Shown here piece by piece: positions 17,212 to 25,378 of a stretch of DNA of 64,000 nt. The notes under the pieces were generated by a model, which saw only the letters and a program-made list of their open reading frames with translations, did no database searches and was not told the DNA's origin. The DNA is taken from assembly GCF_900177815.1 (NCBI RefSeq), contig NZ_FXAZ01000002.1, positions 1-64,000 on the forward strand, read 5' to 3'. This stretch comes from Paenibacillus aquistagni. GTDB lineage: Bacteria; Bacillota; Bacilli; Paenibacillales; Paenibacillaceae. The position numbers and the translations under genes are program-made. Each line of letters opens with the position of its first letter. Positions within the stretch are counted from its first letter, which is position 1.

Positions 17212-18513
17212 CTACTTGCCATAATGGTCGCGGTACTCCTGCGGCGTCTGACCGGTCTGCTTCTTGAAGAATGTTGTAAAGTAGGATGGAGAATTAAAGC
17301 CCAGCCGATAGGCGATCTCATTAAATTTCATGCCCTCATCCACAATCCAGCGTTTTGCAGCCTGAAGCCTTGTTTCCGTGATATACTCAGATACATTCTG
17401 CCCTGTCACCTGCTTGTAATAGCGCGACAAATAGCTTGGATTCATATGCACCTTTTCAGCAATGCGAACCAAGGACAGATCATCTCCCAGATGTTCCTCA
17501 ATAAAGTCATGAACCTCTTGAACCCAGCGCTCCGTTTGTTGATCCTGACGGGAGGCTCCAATATCAAGGATAGTTAGATGCGAGCTATTGGCCATACACT
17601 GATAAGCCTTCTGCTGAAGCAGTTCAAACTCGCGCTTCCAAGAGTCGAAGCAGAGCGGTTCTCGCTTGAACACAAACGATACCTCAAGTCCAAGCAGATG
17701 CTCCATCCGATTTTGAATATCCTCAAGAAAGCCCTTGACGTAGTTTGCAATTTGCTCCCAATTGTCACTCCCTGCTGCATTATGAAAAAGAGCCTCTTCT
17801 GTACTAGGCTGAATAAGCCACACAAACAGAGAGTCATGGGTTACAAAGCCGCTTGAACAAAGCATAGGCGGTACATACTCTTTAAATAAGTTGAGTACAT
17901 AACCATAGCTCTGCACCTTCGCTTCCCACGATTGCTGCTGGTCCCATGAAGTATAGCCAATGAGAAGCATGAAAGGTTCATTCTCGCGTATCTCCCATTC
18001 ATGTCCTCGTATAGTGGACACCTGAGCTCCTTTTTCCGACTGATCCAATAACGCCTTCAGCCATTCACTTGTCAGAAGCGGCCGTAAATAATGAAGCTCA
18101 GTGCTAACCTGCTTTAGAACATCACGATTGCTGCGCTCCATCTCCAGCTCATCGATGACGCTTTGAATAACGGCCAGCAGATGCTCATCCTTCTCCGTCT
18201 TCAAGATGAAGTGGGCGGCACGCTTTTTCATGGCGCTGTAAATATAATTAAAATCGCTGAATCCGGTCAAAAACAGCAAGCGGCATTTCGGCCAATACCG
18301 GATAAGATCATCCGCCAGCTCAAGCCCGGAGCGGCCAGGCATATCAATATCGCTAATGACGATATCGAGCTTCGTCTTCATAATAATATCCAGTGCTTCC
18401 TCAGGACCGTACGCCTTGCATAGATCGAGCTCGTTCTCATAATGCGCAGCGAGCAGCTGATATAAGCCTTCCACGACAATCGCATCATCATCTACGATAA
18501 GGATTCGGTACAT
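17212..18513 (-). CDS. YesN-type AraC-family response regulator
   Basis: 433 residues. The N-terminal receiver has VDDDA and the phosphoacceptor Asp in VISDIDMPG near residue 55. A long unassigned middle region follows. The C-terminal AraC double helix-turn-helix (about 330-433) has LVRIAEKVHMNPSYLSRYYKQVTG and FNEIAYRLGFNSPSYFTTFFKK. The start lies inside the kinase gene (26-base overlap), so the two are co-translated. It should activate the sugar importer immediately downstream, 100 bases from its own stop, in answer to the kinase. Confidence 0.93.
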   Translation of the reverse strand: MYRILIVDDDAIVVEGLYQLLAAHYENELDLCKAYGPEEALDIIMKTKLDIVISDIDMPGRSGLELADDLIRYWPKCRLLFLTGFSDFNYIYSAMKKRAAHFILKTEKDEHLLAVIQSVIDELEMERSNRDVLKQVSTELHYLRPLLTSEWLKALLDQSEKGAQVSTIRGHEWEIRENEPFMLLIGYTSWDQQQSWEAKVQSYGYVLNLFKEYVPPMLCSSGFVTHDSLFVWLIQPSTEEALFHNAAGSDNWEQIANYVKGFLEDIQNRMEHLLGLEVSFVFKREPLCFDSWKREFELLQQKAYQCMANSSHLTILDIGASRQDQQTERWVQEVHDFIEEHLGDDLSLVRIAEKVHMNPSYLSRYYKQVTGQNVSEYITETRLQAAKRWIVDEGMKFNEIAYRLGFNSPSYFTTFFKKQTGQTPQEYRDHYGK

Positions 18514-20260
18514 TCTCTTCTCCCCCCAATTGCTTGATTGCCCTATTTACTGGCAGGCTCATGCAGACACATAAACCGCCAAGCTTGCTTCGTGACACCT
18601 TCAAACCACTGTCTTCGCCGTAGCGAAGCTTGAGGCGATTGCACACATTAATAAGGCCTGTCTTCTCGGTTACTGCAGCAGGATCTTGAAGCTTCTGATT
18701 CAATTGCTCAATCGTCTCATCAGCCAGTGTCTTTCCGCTGTCCTCCACAAAGATATCCAACGTATCGCCCTTCTGCTCAAAGCGCAGCAAACAGGTTTCC
18801 ATCGTCTTGCCGCGCTCGAACGCATGCTTGAAAGCATTTTCAATAATCGGCTGTATAACCAAGCGCGGCACAGCCAGTTCAGCCAGTGCCTCTGGGATTG
18901 CTTGAATGTCCATCCGGATATAACGCGAGAACCGAATCTGCTGAATCTCGCCATAATCAACCGCATGCTGGTATTCAAGGCGCAGCGGCACCTCATCGCT
19001 CCCGCTTCGGGTAATGAATTCATAGTAATTCGCAAGCCGCATCGACAGCTCTGCAGCTCCTTCCATATCCTCAGCACGGCACATGCGGTACAAATTATAG
19101 AAGCCGTTATATAGAAAATGCGGATTGATCTGCGATTGAAGCTGCTTCAGCTCAGATTGCTGCAGTGCAAGCTTGTGCTCATAATTTTGCTTGATGGAGG
19201 CATTGAGCTCTTGCTTCATCCGTTCAAAGCTCTTATTCAAATAATTGAACTCATTGCTTGGAATTGAAGATCTCGTCGCAATCTGATTCGGATCAAGCTC
19301 AATCTTGCGAAAGGCTCGGATTAGATGGTGCAGCGGTTTATGAATCATCTGATTCACGGATAGCGAGAACACAACAATAATAATCAAGGCGGCAGCAGCC
19401 AATACCACAACAAGCCCGTTGTATTTGCTGATGACTCCCGTAATGGCCTTTCCGTCCATGTAGGTAAACAGAATGCCGCCAAGCGCATTGATCTTGCTGT
19501 AGATCACCAAATAATGCTGATCGCCAATTCGCAGGTCGAACCTCCCCTCCTGCCATCGCTTCTCATCCAATTGCCGCATCTCCGCCATAATGTCGCTTTG
19601 AATGGAAGCCTGTCCAGAGAAGTTAGCGGCGCTCTGCAGGCGATGATCAGCAATAAAATACCCGTTCTCGCCGCTCTTCGGAATAATGTTGTCGATCTGC
19701 TGCAATAAACGCTCAAGCGGAAGCTGGACGTAAGTCGTGATCGTGCCATTGCTTGTGCTCTCAATAAAATAAATCTGATTGTCTACCAAATAATAGGGCT
19801 GCTTGTTCTTCATATGCAGCAATCGAAGCGCTTCCCACTTGCTTGAAGCATCATACGTCCTCTTTCCCTTGCTAAGCGATACCATGCGATTAAGCGACTC
19901 GATGTGAACCGCAACATCCTCCACCAGCTCATTGGAATTGCGAATGCTGAGCATATTGCTCTGCAGCCGCGTCGTCAGCAGCAATTCCTCGTACTTTGGT
20001 ATCTCTCCTGCACGGAAGTTCAGTTCAACGAGATTGCTGTCGGTAAGCAGATTCAGATGCTGATTGCGGATAAAGGCAATCTGATTATTCAGCTGATTGC
20101 GAAAGTAATACACTTTATCCTGCGTCGACTCCAACAGCTTCGAGCGAAGATAGGAGACGGCGTTCAGATTGATCGCAATGTTAATGGCTGTGATCGGTAT
20201 CACTAATGCTGCGAATACGATAATGACTTTCTGGTAGACTTGCAGGTCAATCCTCTTCAT
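18488..20260 (-). CDS. YesM-type sensor histidine kinase
   Basis: About 590 residues from the chosen start. A first membrane helix lies near 12-30 and a second near 285-305. Between them is an extracellular Cache-like sensor of about 250 residues. A HAMP linker, the His_kinase domain with LQSQINPHFLYNGFYNLYRM (phospho-His in NPHFLYN) and an ATPase C terminus with IENAFKHAFERG follow. The start at 20260 is preferred to the ATG at 20281 because GGGGGTG lies 7 bases before it. It probably senses an extracellular sugar, or the sugar bound to the lipoprotein, and drives the YesN-type regulator. Confidence 0.92.
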   Translation of the reverse strand: MKRIDLQVYQKVIIVFAALVIPITAINIAINLNAVSYLRSKLLESTQDKVYYFRNQLNNQIAFIRNQHLNLLTDSNLVELNFRAGEIPKYEELLLTTRLQSNMLSIRNSNELVEDVAVHIESLNRMVSLSKGKRTYDASSKWEALRLLHMKNKQPYYLVDNQIYFIESTSNGTITTYVQLPLERLLQQIDNIIPKSGENGYFIADHRLQSAANFSGQASIQSDIMAEMRQLDEKRWQEGRFDLRIGDQHYLVIYSKINALGGILFTYMDGKAITGVISKYNGLVVVLAAAALIIIVVFSLSVNQMIHKPLHHLIRAFRKIELDPNQIATRSSIPSNEFNYLNKSFERMKQELNASIKQNYEHKLALQQSELKQLQSQINPHFLYNGFYNLYRMCRAEDMEGAAELSMRLANYYEFITRSGSDEVPLRLEYQHAVDYGEIQQIRFSRYIRMDIQAIPEALAELAVPRLVIQPIIENAFKHAFERGKTMETCLLRFEQKGDTLDIFVEDSGKTLADETIEQLNQKLQDPAAVTEKTGLINVCNRLKLRYGEDSGLKVSRSKLGGLCVCMSLPVNRAIKQLGGEENVPNPYRR

Positions 20261-20370
20261 ATGAAGGCACCCCCGAAGCATCTATATATTAGCCATTATA
20301 TCGCAACCGAAGAAGATGAATAGAAGAACCATGCTGAAATTGATCCTGACGCAGCAAGGAAAAACAAGAC

Positions 20371-20410
20371 AAAAAGGCTTCCCTGCAGGCGGTTAGCCTG
20401 AGGAAAGCCT
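20371..20410 (-). terminator. Terminator of pepA
   Basis: On the minus strand the imperfect stem AGGCTTTCC...GGGAAGCCT with inner CAGGC/GCCTG pairing is followed by TTTTTG, about 50 bases after the pepA stop. Confidence 0.75.
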
Positions 20411-20455
20411 AAATGGACGATCATGAAACTCAAATATGAATGATAAGTTCGCGAA

Positions 20456-21970
20456 CTAGTTCGAAACAATGTACTCCGCAATGGTGCGAACCATAGCGCC
20501 TGTTCCACCCTTAGGGTTCACGCCGCGCTTGCCAGGGATAAAGGCCGTTCCGGCAATATCCAAGTGAATCCAAGGCAGCTCGTCGGCGAATGTGCCTACG
20601 AACATGCCTGCAGTAATCGAGCCAGCACCGCCAGGAACGCTATTCTTCACGTCAGCAACATCACTCTTAATCATGTCCCAGTACTCTGGGTGATTAGGGA
20701 ATGCCCACACATATTCGCCTGTACGCTTCGATGCTGCCGCGAACTGCTGGAAGAATACCTCATCATTCGTAACGACACCAGTCGTCAGATTCGCCAAAGC
20801 CACGCCTACTGCGCCTGTAAGAGTCGCTGCATCAATGATGCGGTCTGCACCAAGCTCTTTGGCATAGGTCATGCCATCAGCCAGCACAAGGCGGCCTTCG
20901 GCATCAGTGTTCAGCACTTCGATCGTGCGTCCGCTATAAGAAGTAATAATATCGCCTGGCTTCAACGCCTTGCCATCTGGCATATTCTCTGCGGAAGCAA
21001 TCACACAAAGAACGTTAGCTTCCGGCTTCAGCTGACCGATGACAGCCATGGTGCCGAGCATAGCTGCTGCGCCGCCCATGTCGCAAATCATCTCGTCCAT
21101 ATTGCCAGCGCGCTTCAAGGAGATGCCGCCAGTGTCAAACGTAATGCCTTTGCCAACGAGACCGGTAACATCTTTCCACTCCGAGGTTCCTTGATACTTC
21201 AAGACGATCATGCGAGGAGGGTTCACGCTGCCTTTGCCTACGCCGTACAGGCCGCCCATTCCCTTCTCTTGGATCTGATTCTCATCAAGCACATGTGCTT
21301 CGAAGCCGTATGTCTCAGCAAGCTCCAGCGCATAGTCCGCGAGCGTGCTTGGAACGAGCGTGTTCCCCGGCAGGTTAACCAAGTCGCGAGCAATAGTGGT
21401 GCCAAGCGCGTACGCTTTACCAGATGCTGCTCCTTGTTGCCATTCCTCAAGGGATGCGCCTTCAACATTCAGGGTAAGCGAAGCAAAGGCATGAATAGGC
21501 TTCGCCCCTTTCTTATAGGTCACACGAGAATACGCGCCGAGCATAAAGCCCTCTACGATTGCATGAGATACAATCTTTGCGTTCTTCTCAACCGTAGCAG
21601 TAACAAGCTCTGCTGCAATATGTACGGCTACCTTGGAAGCTTGGAGCTTCATCGCTTCACGCGCAGCATCAGCAAGCATTATACGAATGTCATTAGCTGT
21701 AAGAGGTTCTTCCTTGCAGCCAACAGCGATCAAGAAACGCGCCTTGCCTTCGCGTACCGGAAATACATGCACGCTGCCATGCTTCGCTTCGAACAATCCC
21801 GTTGCTACTGCATCCTTTACTGCTTGTACACCAGGGATCTCCGTAAGCCCTGCTTCCCAAGCTGCTTTGGTTCCAAGTACAACAAGAGCATCCGCCTCTT
21901 GCGCTTGAACAGCGGTGGAAACGGCTTCAATCTGTAATTGCTCTAGTTGTGTTGCATTTGTCATCTTCAT
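20456..21970 (-). CDS. pepA: Leucyl aminopeptidase (M17)
   Basis: A 504-residue cytosolic dizinc peptidase that removes N-terminal residues from peptides and probably acts as a hexamer. The N-terminal macro-like domain is followed by the catalytic domain. It has VGKGITFDTGGISLK (metal Lys/Asp), MCDMGG-like ICDMGGAAAML, and the family signature NTDAEGRLVLAD near 345-356. The start ATG has GGGTGGG upstream, and a second ATG two codons later is possible. It is monocistronic, with its own terminator after it. Confidence 0.96.
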   Translation of the reverse strand: MKMTNATQLEQLQIEAVSTAVQAQEADALVVLGTKAAWEAGLTEIPGVQAVKDAVATGLFEAKHGSVHVFPVREGKARFLIAVGCKEEPLTANDIRIMLADAAREAMKLQASKVAVHIAAELVTATVEKNAKIVSHAIVEGFMLGAYSRVTYKKGAKPIHAFASLTLNVEGASLEEWQQGAASGKAYALGTTIARDLVNLPGNTLVPSTLADYALELAETYGFEAHVLDENQIQEKGMGGLYGVGKGSVNPPRMIVLKYQGTSEWKDVTGLVGKGITFDTGGISLKRAGNMDEMICDMGGAAAMLGTMAVIGQLKPEANVLCVIASAENMPDGKALKPGDIITSYSGRTIEVLNTDAEGRLVLADGMTYAKELGADRIIDAATLTGAVGVALANLTTGVVTNDEVFFQQFAAASKRTGEYVWAFPNHPEYWDMIKSDVADVKNSVPGGAGSITAGMFVGTFADELPWIHLDIAGTAFIPGKRGVNPKGGTGAMVRTIAEYIVSN

Positions 21971-22020
21971 GAAAACCCACCCTTTTCGAAATGATTATCA
22001 TGTTGCTGTCTCTTCATATA

Positions 22021-23280
22021 TTATACCTGATAGGGTTGAGGTGCAATGCTGTCACGGGAGACAAGAGGAAGACGAATGATGAATTCCGTCCATTCTCCCT
22101 TCACGCTGTCGACCTCAATCGAGCCGCCATGATTGCGAATAATGCGGTAACTGACCGACAGCCCTAGCCCTGTGCCTTCATCTTTTGTTGTAAAAAAGGG
22201 ATCAAACAGACGCTCTAGCGTGCGCTCGTCCATACCAGCGCCATTATCCTGGATGCAGATGGCGACATAACGTCCTTCGACGCGTGAAGAAATGGCTATT
22301 CTGCCTTTGCGCAAATGATCAATCTCTCGGATGGCTTCTAGTGCATTGCGCATCATATTCAAGATGACCTGCTTGATCTGCTTGGCATCGATGGCGACAA
22401 CCTTTGTTGCAGATTCATGCTCATCTTCTAAATCTATCGTACAGCCTCTCATCAAGGCATCACTTTCAATAAGGAGTACAACTTCCCGGAGAAGCGAGGA
22501 TATCGGGACTTGTGAAGTAAGGGGAGCTGTTGGCTTCGATGAATTCAAAAATTCAAAAATAATATCATTGGCTCGGTCAATCTCTGCAAGAATGATGCGG
22601 GCGTACTCTTCCTTGCCGAGCTGAACAAGATGCGGTCTTAGCAGTTGAATAAAGCCTCGGATTGAAGTTAGAGGGTTGCGAATCTCATGTGCGATTGCGG
22701 CTGCGATCTTGCCTAATATCGCAAGCTTATCGTTTTGTACGGCTGTCTGCTCGATGCGTTTGAAGTCGGACACATCCTTGATCGTAAACAAATAGTCCCC
22801 ATCCATCTGCTCGCCATATGTCAACGTAACCATATAGGTTCGTCCATGACGATCTGTTATTTCATGGTAGCGCTTACGTCTTTGAATGGTTTCTCTATAG
22901 GTTCGAATCAATAATTTTCGCTTGTCTCTAGCAATCATCGGGTGTCTAAACAGTTCGAGGATCGTGCATCCCGCCAGCCGCTTGCGGGGAATTTGGAGCA
23001 GCTTCGCAGCTTCTACATTAATAAAGCTGAGCACTCCGCTCTCATCAAACAATACAACGGCGCTGTCCATCTGCTGTAGGATATTTTCATACTTGCTGGG
23101 CGTTTTATGTGTGTGCTCTAAAAATACATCGTGAGCAATCTCTTTCCAAGGTTCACGCATGTGGTTCAATGACAATACGTCCTCCTCCTTGTATTCACGT
23201 TCCGCCTTATCCATACACAGGCTCTCCATTACATAGGCAAAAGAGCGTCGACACATTATCATGAATTGTTCCGCATCCAC
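22021..23280 (-). CDS. PAS-domain sensor histidine kinase
   Basis: A 419-residue soluble kinase without membrane helices. A PAS domain (about 65-175) has AVVLFDESGVLSFINVEAAKLLQ. HisKA follows with the phosphoacceptor His in IAHEIRNPLTSIRGF. HATPase_c has NMMRNALEAI, DNGAGM and GTGLGLSVSYRII. The overall form resembles NtrB-like and KinA-like kinases, including sporulation phosphorelay kinases. No response regulator is adjacent, which suits a phosphorelay orphan kinase. The listed start is GTG with a poor ribosome site. ATG at 23214, with GGAGAG 9 bases before it, is a good alternative and removes 22 residues. Confidence 0.88.
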   Translation of the reverse strand: MDAEQFMIMCRRSFAYVMESLCMDKAEREYKEEDVLSLNHMREPWKEIAHDVFLEHTHKTPSKYENILQQMDSAVVLFDESGVLSFINVEAAKLLQIPRKRLAGCTILELFRHPMIARDKRKLLIRTYRETIQRRKRYHEITDRHGRTYMVTLTYGEQMDGDYLFTIKDVSDFKRIEQTAVQNDKLAILGKIAAAIAHEIRNPLTSIRGFIQLLRPHLVQLGKEEYARIILAEIDRANDIIFEFLNSSKPTAPLTSQVPISSLLREVVLLIESDALMRGCTIDLEDEHESATKVVAIDAKQIKQVILNMMRNALEAIREIDHLRKGRIAISSRVEGRYVAICIQDNGAGMDERTLERLFDPFFTTKDEGTGLGLSVSYRIIRNHGGSIEVDSVKGEWTEFIIRLPLVSRDSIAPQPYQV

Positions 23281-23358
23281 ATGAGGCAGGTATAATGAGG
23301 AGCCGTTCCTTATAAAGCAGCCGAGCCTCTGCGTAAGCTATCTTCATCGCATCTCATG

Positions 23359-23610
23359 CTAAATCATCCAATCTCGATCTGCGTTCAGTCCGCTTAGCAT
23401 ATTAGCGCACAGTCGCCTGCCATAAGCTCTGATCCACGCGGTCTGCTGCTGCCTCAGGTCATCGACTGTATTCAGGCTTGCATTCACCTCATTCAAGCAA
23501 CAAGCAGTGAAGTTCCCCTGACTTTTCGAGTTCATGTCCATCATAGTGATGTCCACCATCAAAATCAACGCGAGATATTGTCGAATCTGAGCAGATAACG
23601 AAGAATCCAC
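23359..23610 (-). CDS. Small hypothetical protein
   Basis: 83 residues from a GTG start with only a weak AGGTAG site. It has no recognised domain. The N-terminal half is hydrophobic and Met-rich (LALILMVDITMMDMN), and the C-terminal half has a basic, aromatic-rich stretch (WIRAYGRRLCANML). It lies downstream of the candidate structured RNA and between two plausible genes in the same direction. It could be a chance frame. Conservation in related genomes would decide. Confidence 0.35.
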   Translation of the reverse strand: MDSSLSAQIRQYLALILMVDITMMDMNSKSQGNFTACCLNEVNASLNTVDDLRQQQTAWIRAYGRRLCANMLSGLNADRDWMI

Positions 23611-23658
23611 TAAAAGCTACCTAAAATTTTTTTAAGGATTCGTTGCGCTGATTGATAT

Positions 23659-23731
23659 ACAAAAGAACAGCTCCCTCCCGCCTAGCTCTGATTCCTGATG
23701 CCAACAGAGTCAAGGTCGTAAAGGAGCCGTT
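23659..23731 (-). ncRNA. Candidate structured RNA or elaborate terminator
   Basis: On the minus strand AACGGCTCC (23731-23723) pairs over nine bases with GGGAGCTGTT (23675-23666), followed by TCTTTTGT. Within it CTCTG (23709-23705) pairs with CAGAG (23690-23686) around a 14-base loop. The fold is larger and more branched than a simple terminator. It could end the transcript of the gene at 23768-24175 or be an independent small RNA. A sporulation RNA such as CsfG is one family to compare. That comparison is a suggestion, not an identification. Confidence 0.4.
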
Positions 23732-23767
23732 TAGGGGACAGCATCAATATACATAGGATCGTTCACG

Positions 23768-24175
23768 TTATTTGTGCTTTAAGAGCTGTGACTTGCGTCT
23801 GCTCATCAGGGCCAATCTTCGCTTCAGCTGCATTTCCCAAGACGTGTCTCCCCACTGCTTCGCAAGCTGCAGCAGATCAAGCGCTGAATCGATTTGTCTG
23901 CGTACAATCTCAAGGGGATCCTCCCCTTCATGATTGATACAGTTTTCAAATAAGGTCTGCTCTTCTTTCGTAACATAGTCTTTAAAGTCTACATCAAGAA
24001 GCCCGTCGGATTCCGCGAATTCGGCAAGAATCTCATATTCATTCTCTACCGAGTAATGAACCTCAATACGCTTGCAGACAGGGCATAACAGCAGAGGAAC
24101 ATTATGAATCCTTGTCCGATAATGCTTGAGTGATCCTAACGTCCCAATCATGCTTGCTCCGCAACAGAAACTCAT
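23768..24175 (-). CDS. Hypothetical protein with N-terminal zinc-finger-like cysteines
   Basis: About 135 residues. The N terminus MSFCCGASMIGTLGS and the later LLLCPVCKRIEVHY give a Cys pair plus CxxC arrangement about 30 residues apart, likely a zinc knuckle, followed by a helical, acidic C-terminal half. The start at 24175 is chosen because GGAGGGAG lies 5 bases upstream. A frame 13 codons longer lacks this. I do not recognise a named family. It is divergent from the small gene at 24404. Confidence 0.75.
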   Translation of the reverse strand: MSFCCGASMIGTLGSLKHYRTRIHNVPLLLCPVCKRIEVHYSVENEYEILAEFAESDGLLDVDFKDYVTKEEQTLFENCINHEGEDPLEIVRRQIDSALDLLQLAKQWGDTSWEMQLKRRLALMSRRKSQLLKHK

Positions 24176-24403
24176 ATATTCTCCCTCCTCACCTGACTCA
24201 TGAACACAACTCACTTTTAGAGATGAACTATAGGGATGTTGTGTAGCATATTCGCTATTTATGCTCCTAATTCCTGTTTGAGTATGAAAATGAATGCCTA
24301 AAAAGTAATCGCTTGCGTCTGATTGCTCCCACTCTCCATCGTCTATTATGCTTCATTGTCGCATATACATGTGGAACATTCCATTTGAACGGAGGGATAA
24401 AAA

Positions 24404-24622
24404 ATGGGGATCATCCCTTTGTATCTTGTCTCCAAGCAGATCAACTATCTTGTATACGACGAACACAAGCAAGAATTGGTTGCACAGTATGCCTCTGGGC
24501 GAACAGAGATGTTTCGTCCATTCTCCAAGCAGTCTTATACGCTGCTGCTTCAATCCGACAACCTGTATGATGACTTTGTCAAAATGACACAGCAGCTGCA
24601 GGAAGTCAAATCCTCCACCTGA
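24404..24622 (+). CDS. Small hypothetical protein upstream of the alpha-glucan operon
   Basis: 72 residues. An ideal GGAGGG lies 7 bases before the ATG. The sequence alternates in a beta-rich pattern (LYLVSKQINYLVYDEHKQELVAQY) then turns helical. No family is recognised. It is separated from the DUF4912 gene by 216 bases containing a short hairpin with a T-run, so it is probably a separate transcript, though readthrough is possible. Confidence 0.7.
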   Translation: MGIIPLYLVSKQINYLVYDEHKQELVAQYASGRTEMFRPFSKQSYTLLLQSDNLYDDFVKMTQQLQEVKSST

Positions 24623-24747
24623 TGAACTCAGCCTCCCCATTCTAGGCTGATTCACCTGTCGGCCCTCTAACGGCCTCTTGTTCCATTCTTTCAAAGATTC
24701 TCATTTTGTTTCATAAACATAATCAAGCGCTAATATCCATAATCAGT

Positions 24748-24772
24748 AAGGCTCAACTCTGCAGCCTTTTTT
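24748..24772 (+). terminator. Short terminator-like hairpin
   Basis: AAGGCT / AGCCTT with a 9-base loop followed by T4. The stem is only 6 bp, so it may attenuate rather than stop transcription into the alpha-glucan operon. Confidence 0.5.
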
Positions 24773-24838
24773 CCCCGCATGCACAGCAAAACATGATGCA
24801 GCTTGAATCACTGAAGCAAGATCTGAAAGGAGGAACCT

Positions 24839-25378
24839 ATGTTTCATTCGCCGCTAACCGCTGTCTGGCCGCCAACCTATCGGCACTCTTTCATTCATCT
24901 GATGGTCCAGTCTCCTTATGTGCTGTTTGTTTATTGGGAAGTACATGAGCGGAAGCGGAATATGATTGCTGCCCATTATCGCATGCCTTGGTCTTCATTA
25001 CCCAAATTCGTCCGCTTTTATGCATATGAAGAAGAAACGACCGCCTTCCATCGTCCTGCGATGATGATGGATGTAGAAGTTCATGAAGCATCGTCATGGT
25101 ACTACAAAGAGGCTCATCCGCAGATGATGTATGCCGCAGATTATGGCATCACGAATCGAGAAGGCCAATTTGTACCTTTGCTTCGCTCCAACAGGGCATG
25201 CACTCCACTGAGCAAGTTCGCTCCAGAGGCAAATGTCCCTGAGGCTTCCTTGCAAGCAGCTAGACCGCAGGATGAGCAGCTAAAGCTCGCTTCTTCCACC
25301 TTATCCGATACGTACTCACCTTTCGATCTCTTTTCCACTTATACCCTTTATTCCAATCAAGAAGGAGCGAAGTCATGA
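24839..25378 (+). CDS. DUF4912-domain protein
   Basis: 179 residues. The DUF4912 core lies at about 20-125: SPYVLFVYWEV, FVRFYAYEE, SSWYYKEAHP, YAADYGI, GQFVPLLRSN and P. The Ser/Pro-rich tail is low in order. DUF4912 proteins commonly sit next to GH57 branching enzymes, which is so here. The domain is of unknown function and is thought to resemble a carbohydrate-associated beta fold. The start has AAGGAGG 6 bases upstream. The stop overlaps the GH57-GT4 start by 4 bases (ATGA), so the products are made in a fixed ratio. Confidence 0.85.
   Translation: MFHSPLTAVWPPTYRHSFIHLMVQSPYVLFVYWEVHERKRNMIAAHYRMPWSSLPKFVRFYAYEEETTAFHRPAMMMDVEVHEASSWYYKEAHPQMMYAADYGITNREGQFVPLLRSNRACTPLSKFAPEANVPEASLQAARPQDEQLKLASSTLSDTYSPFDLFSTYTLYSNQEGAKS

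Noticed and set aside
20564-21937. Plus-strand open frame of 457 codons opposite pepA
   Set aside because: It lies fully within pepA on the other strand, has no ribosome site or family-like motifs, and results from codon bias in pepA.
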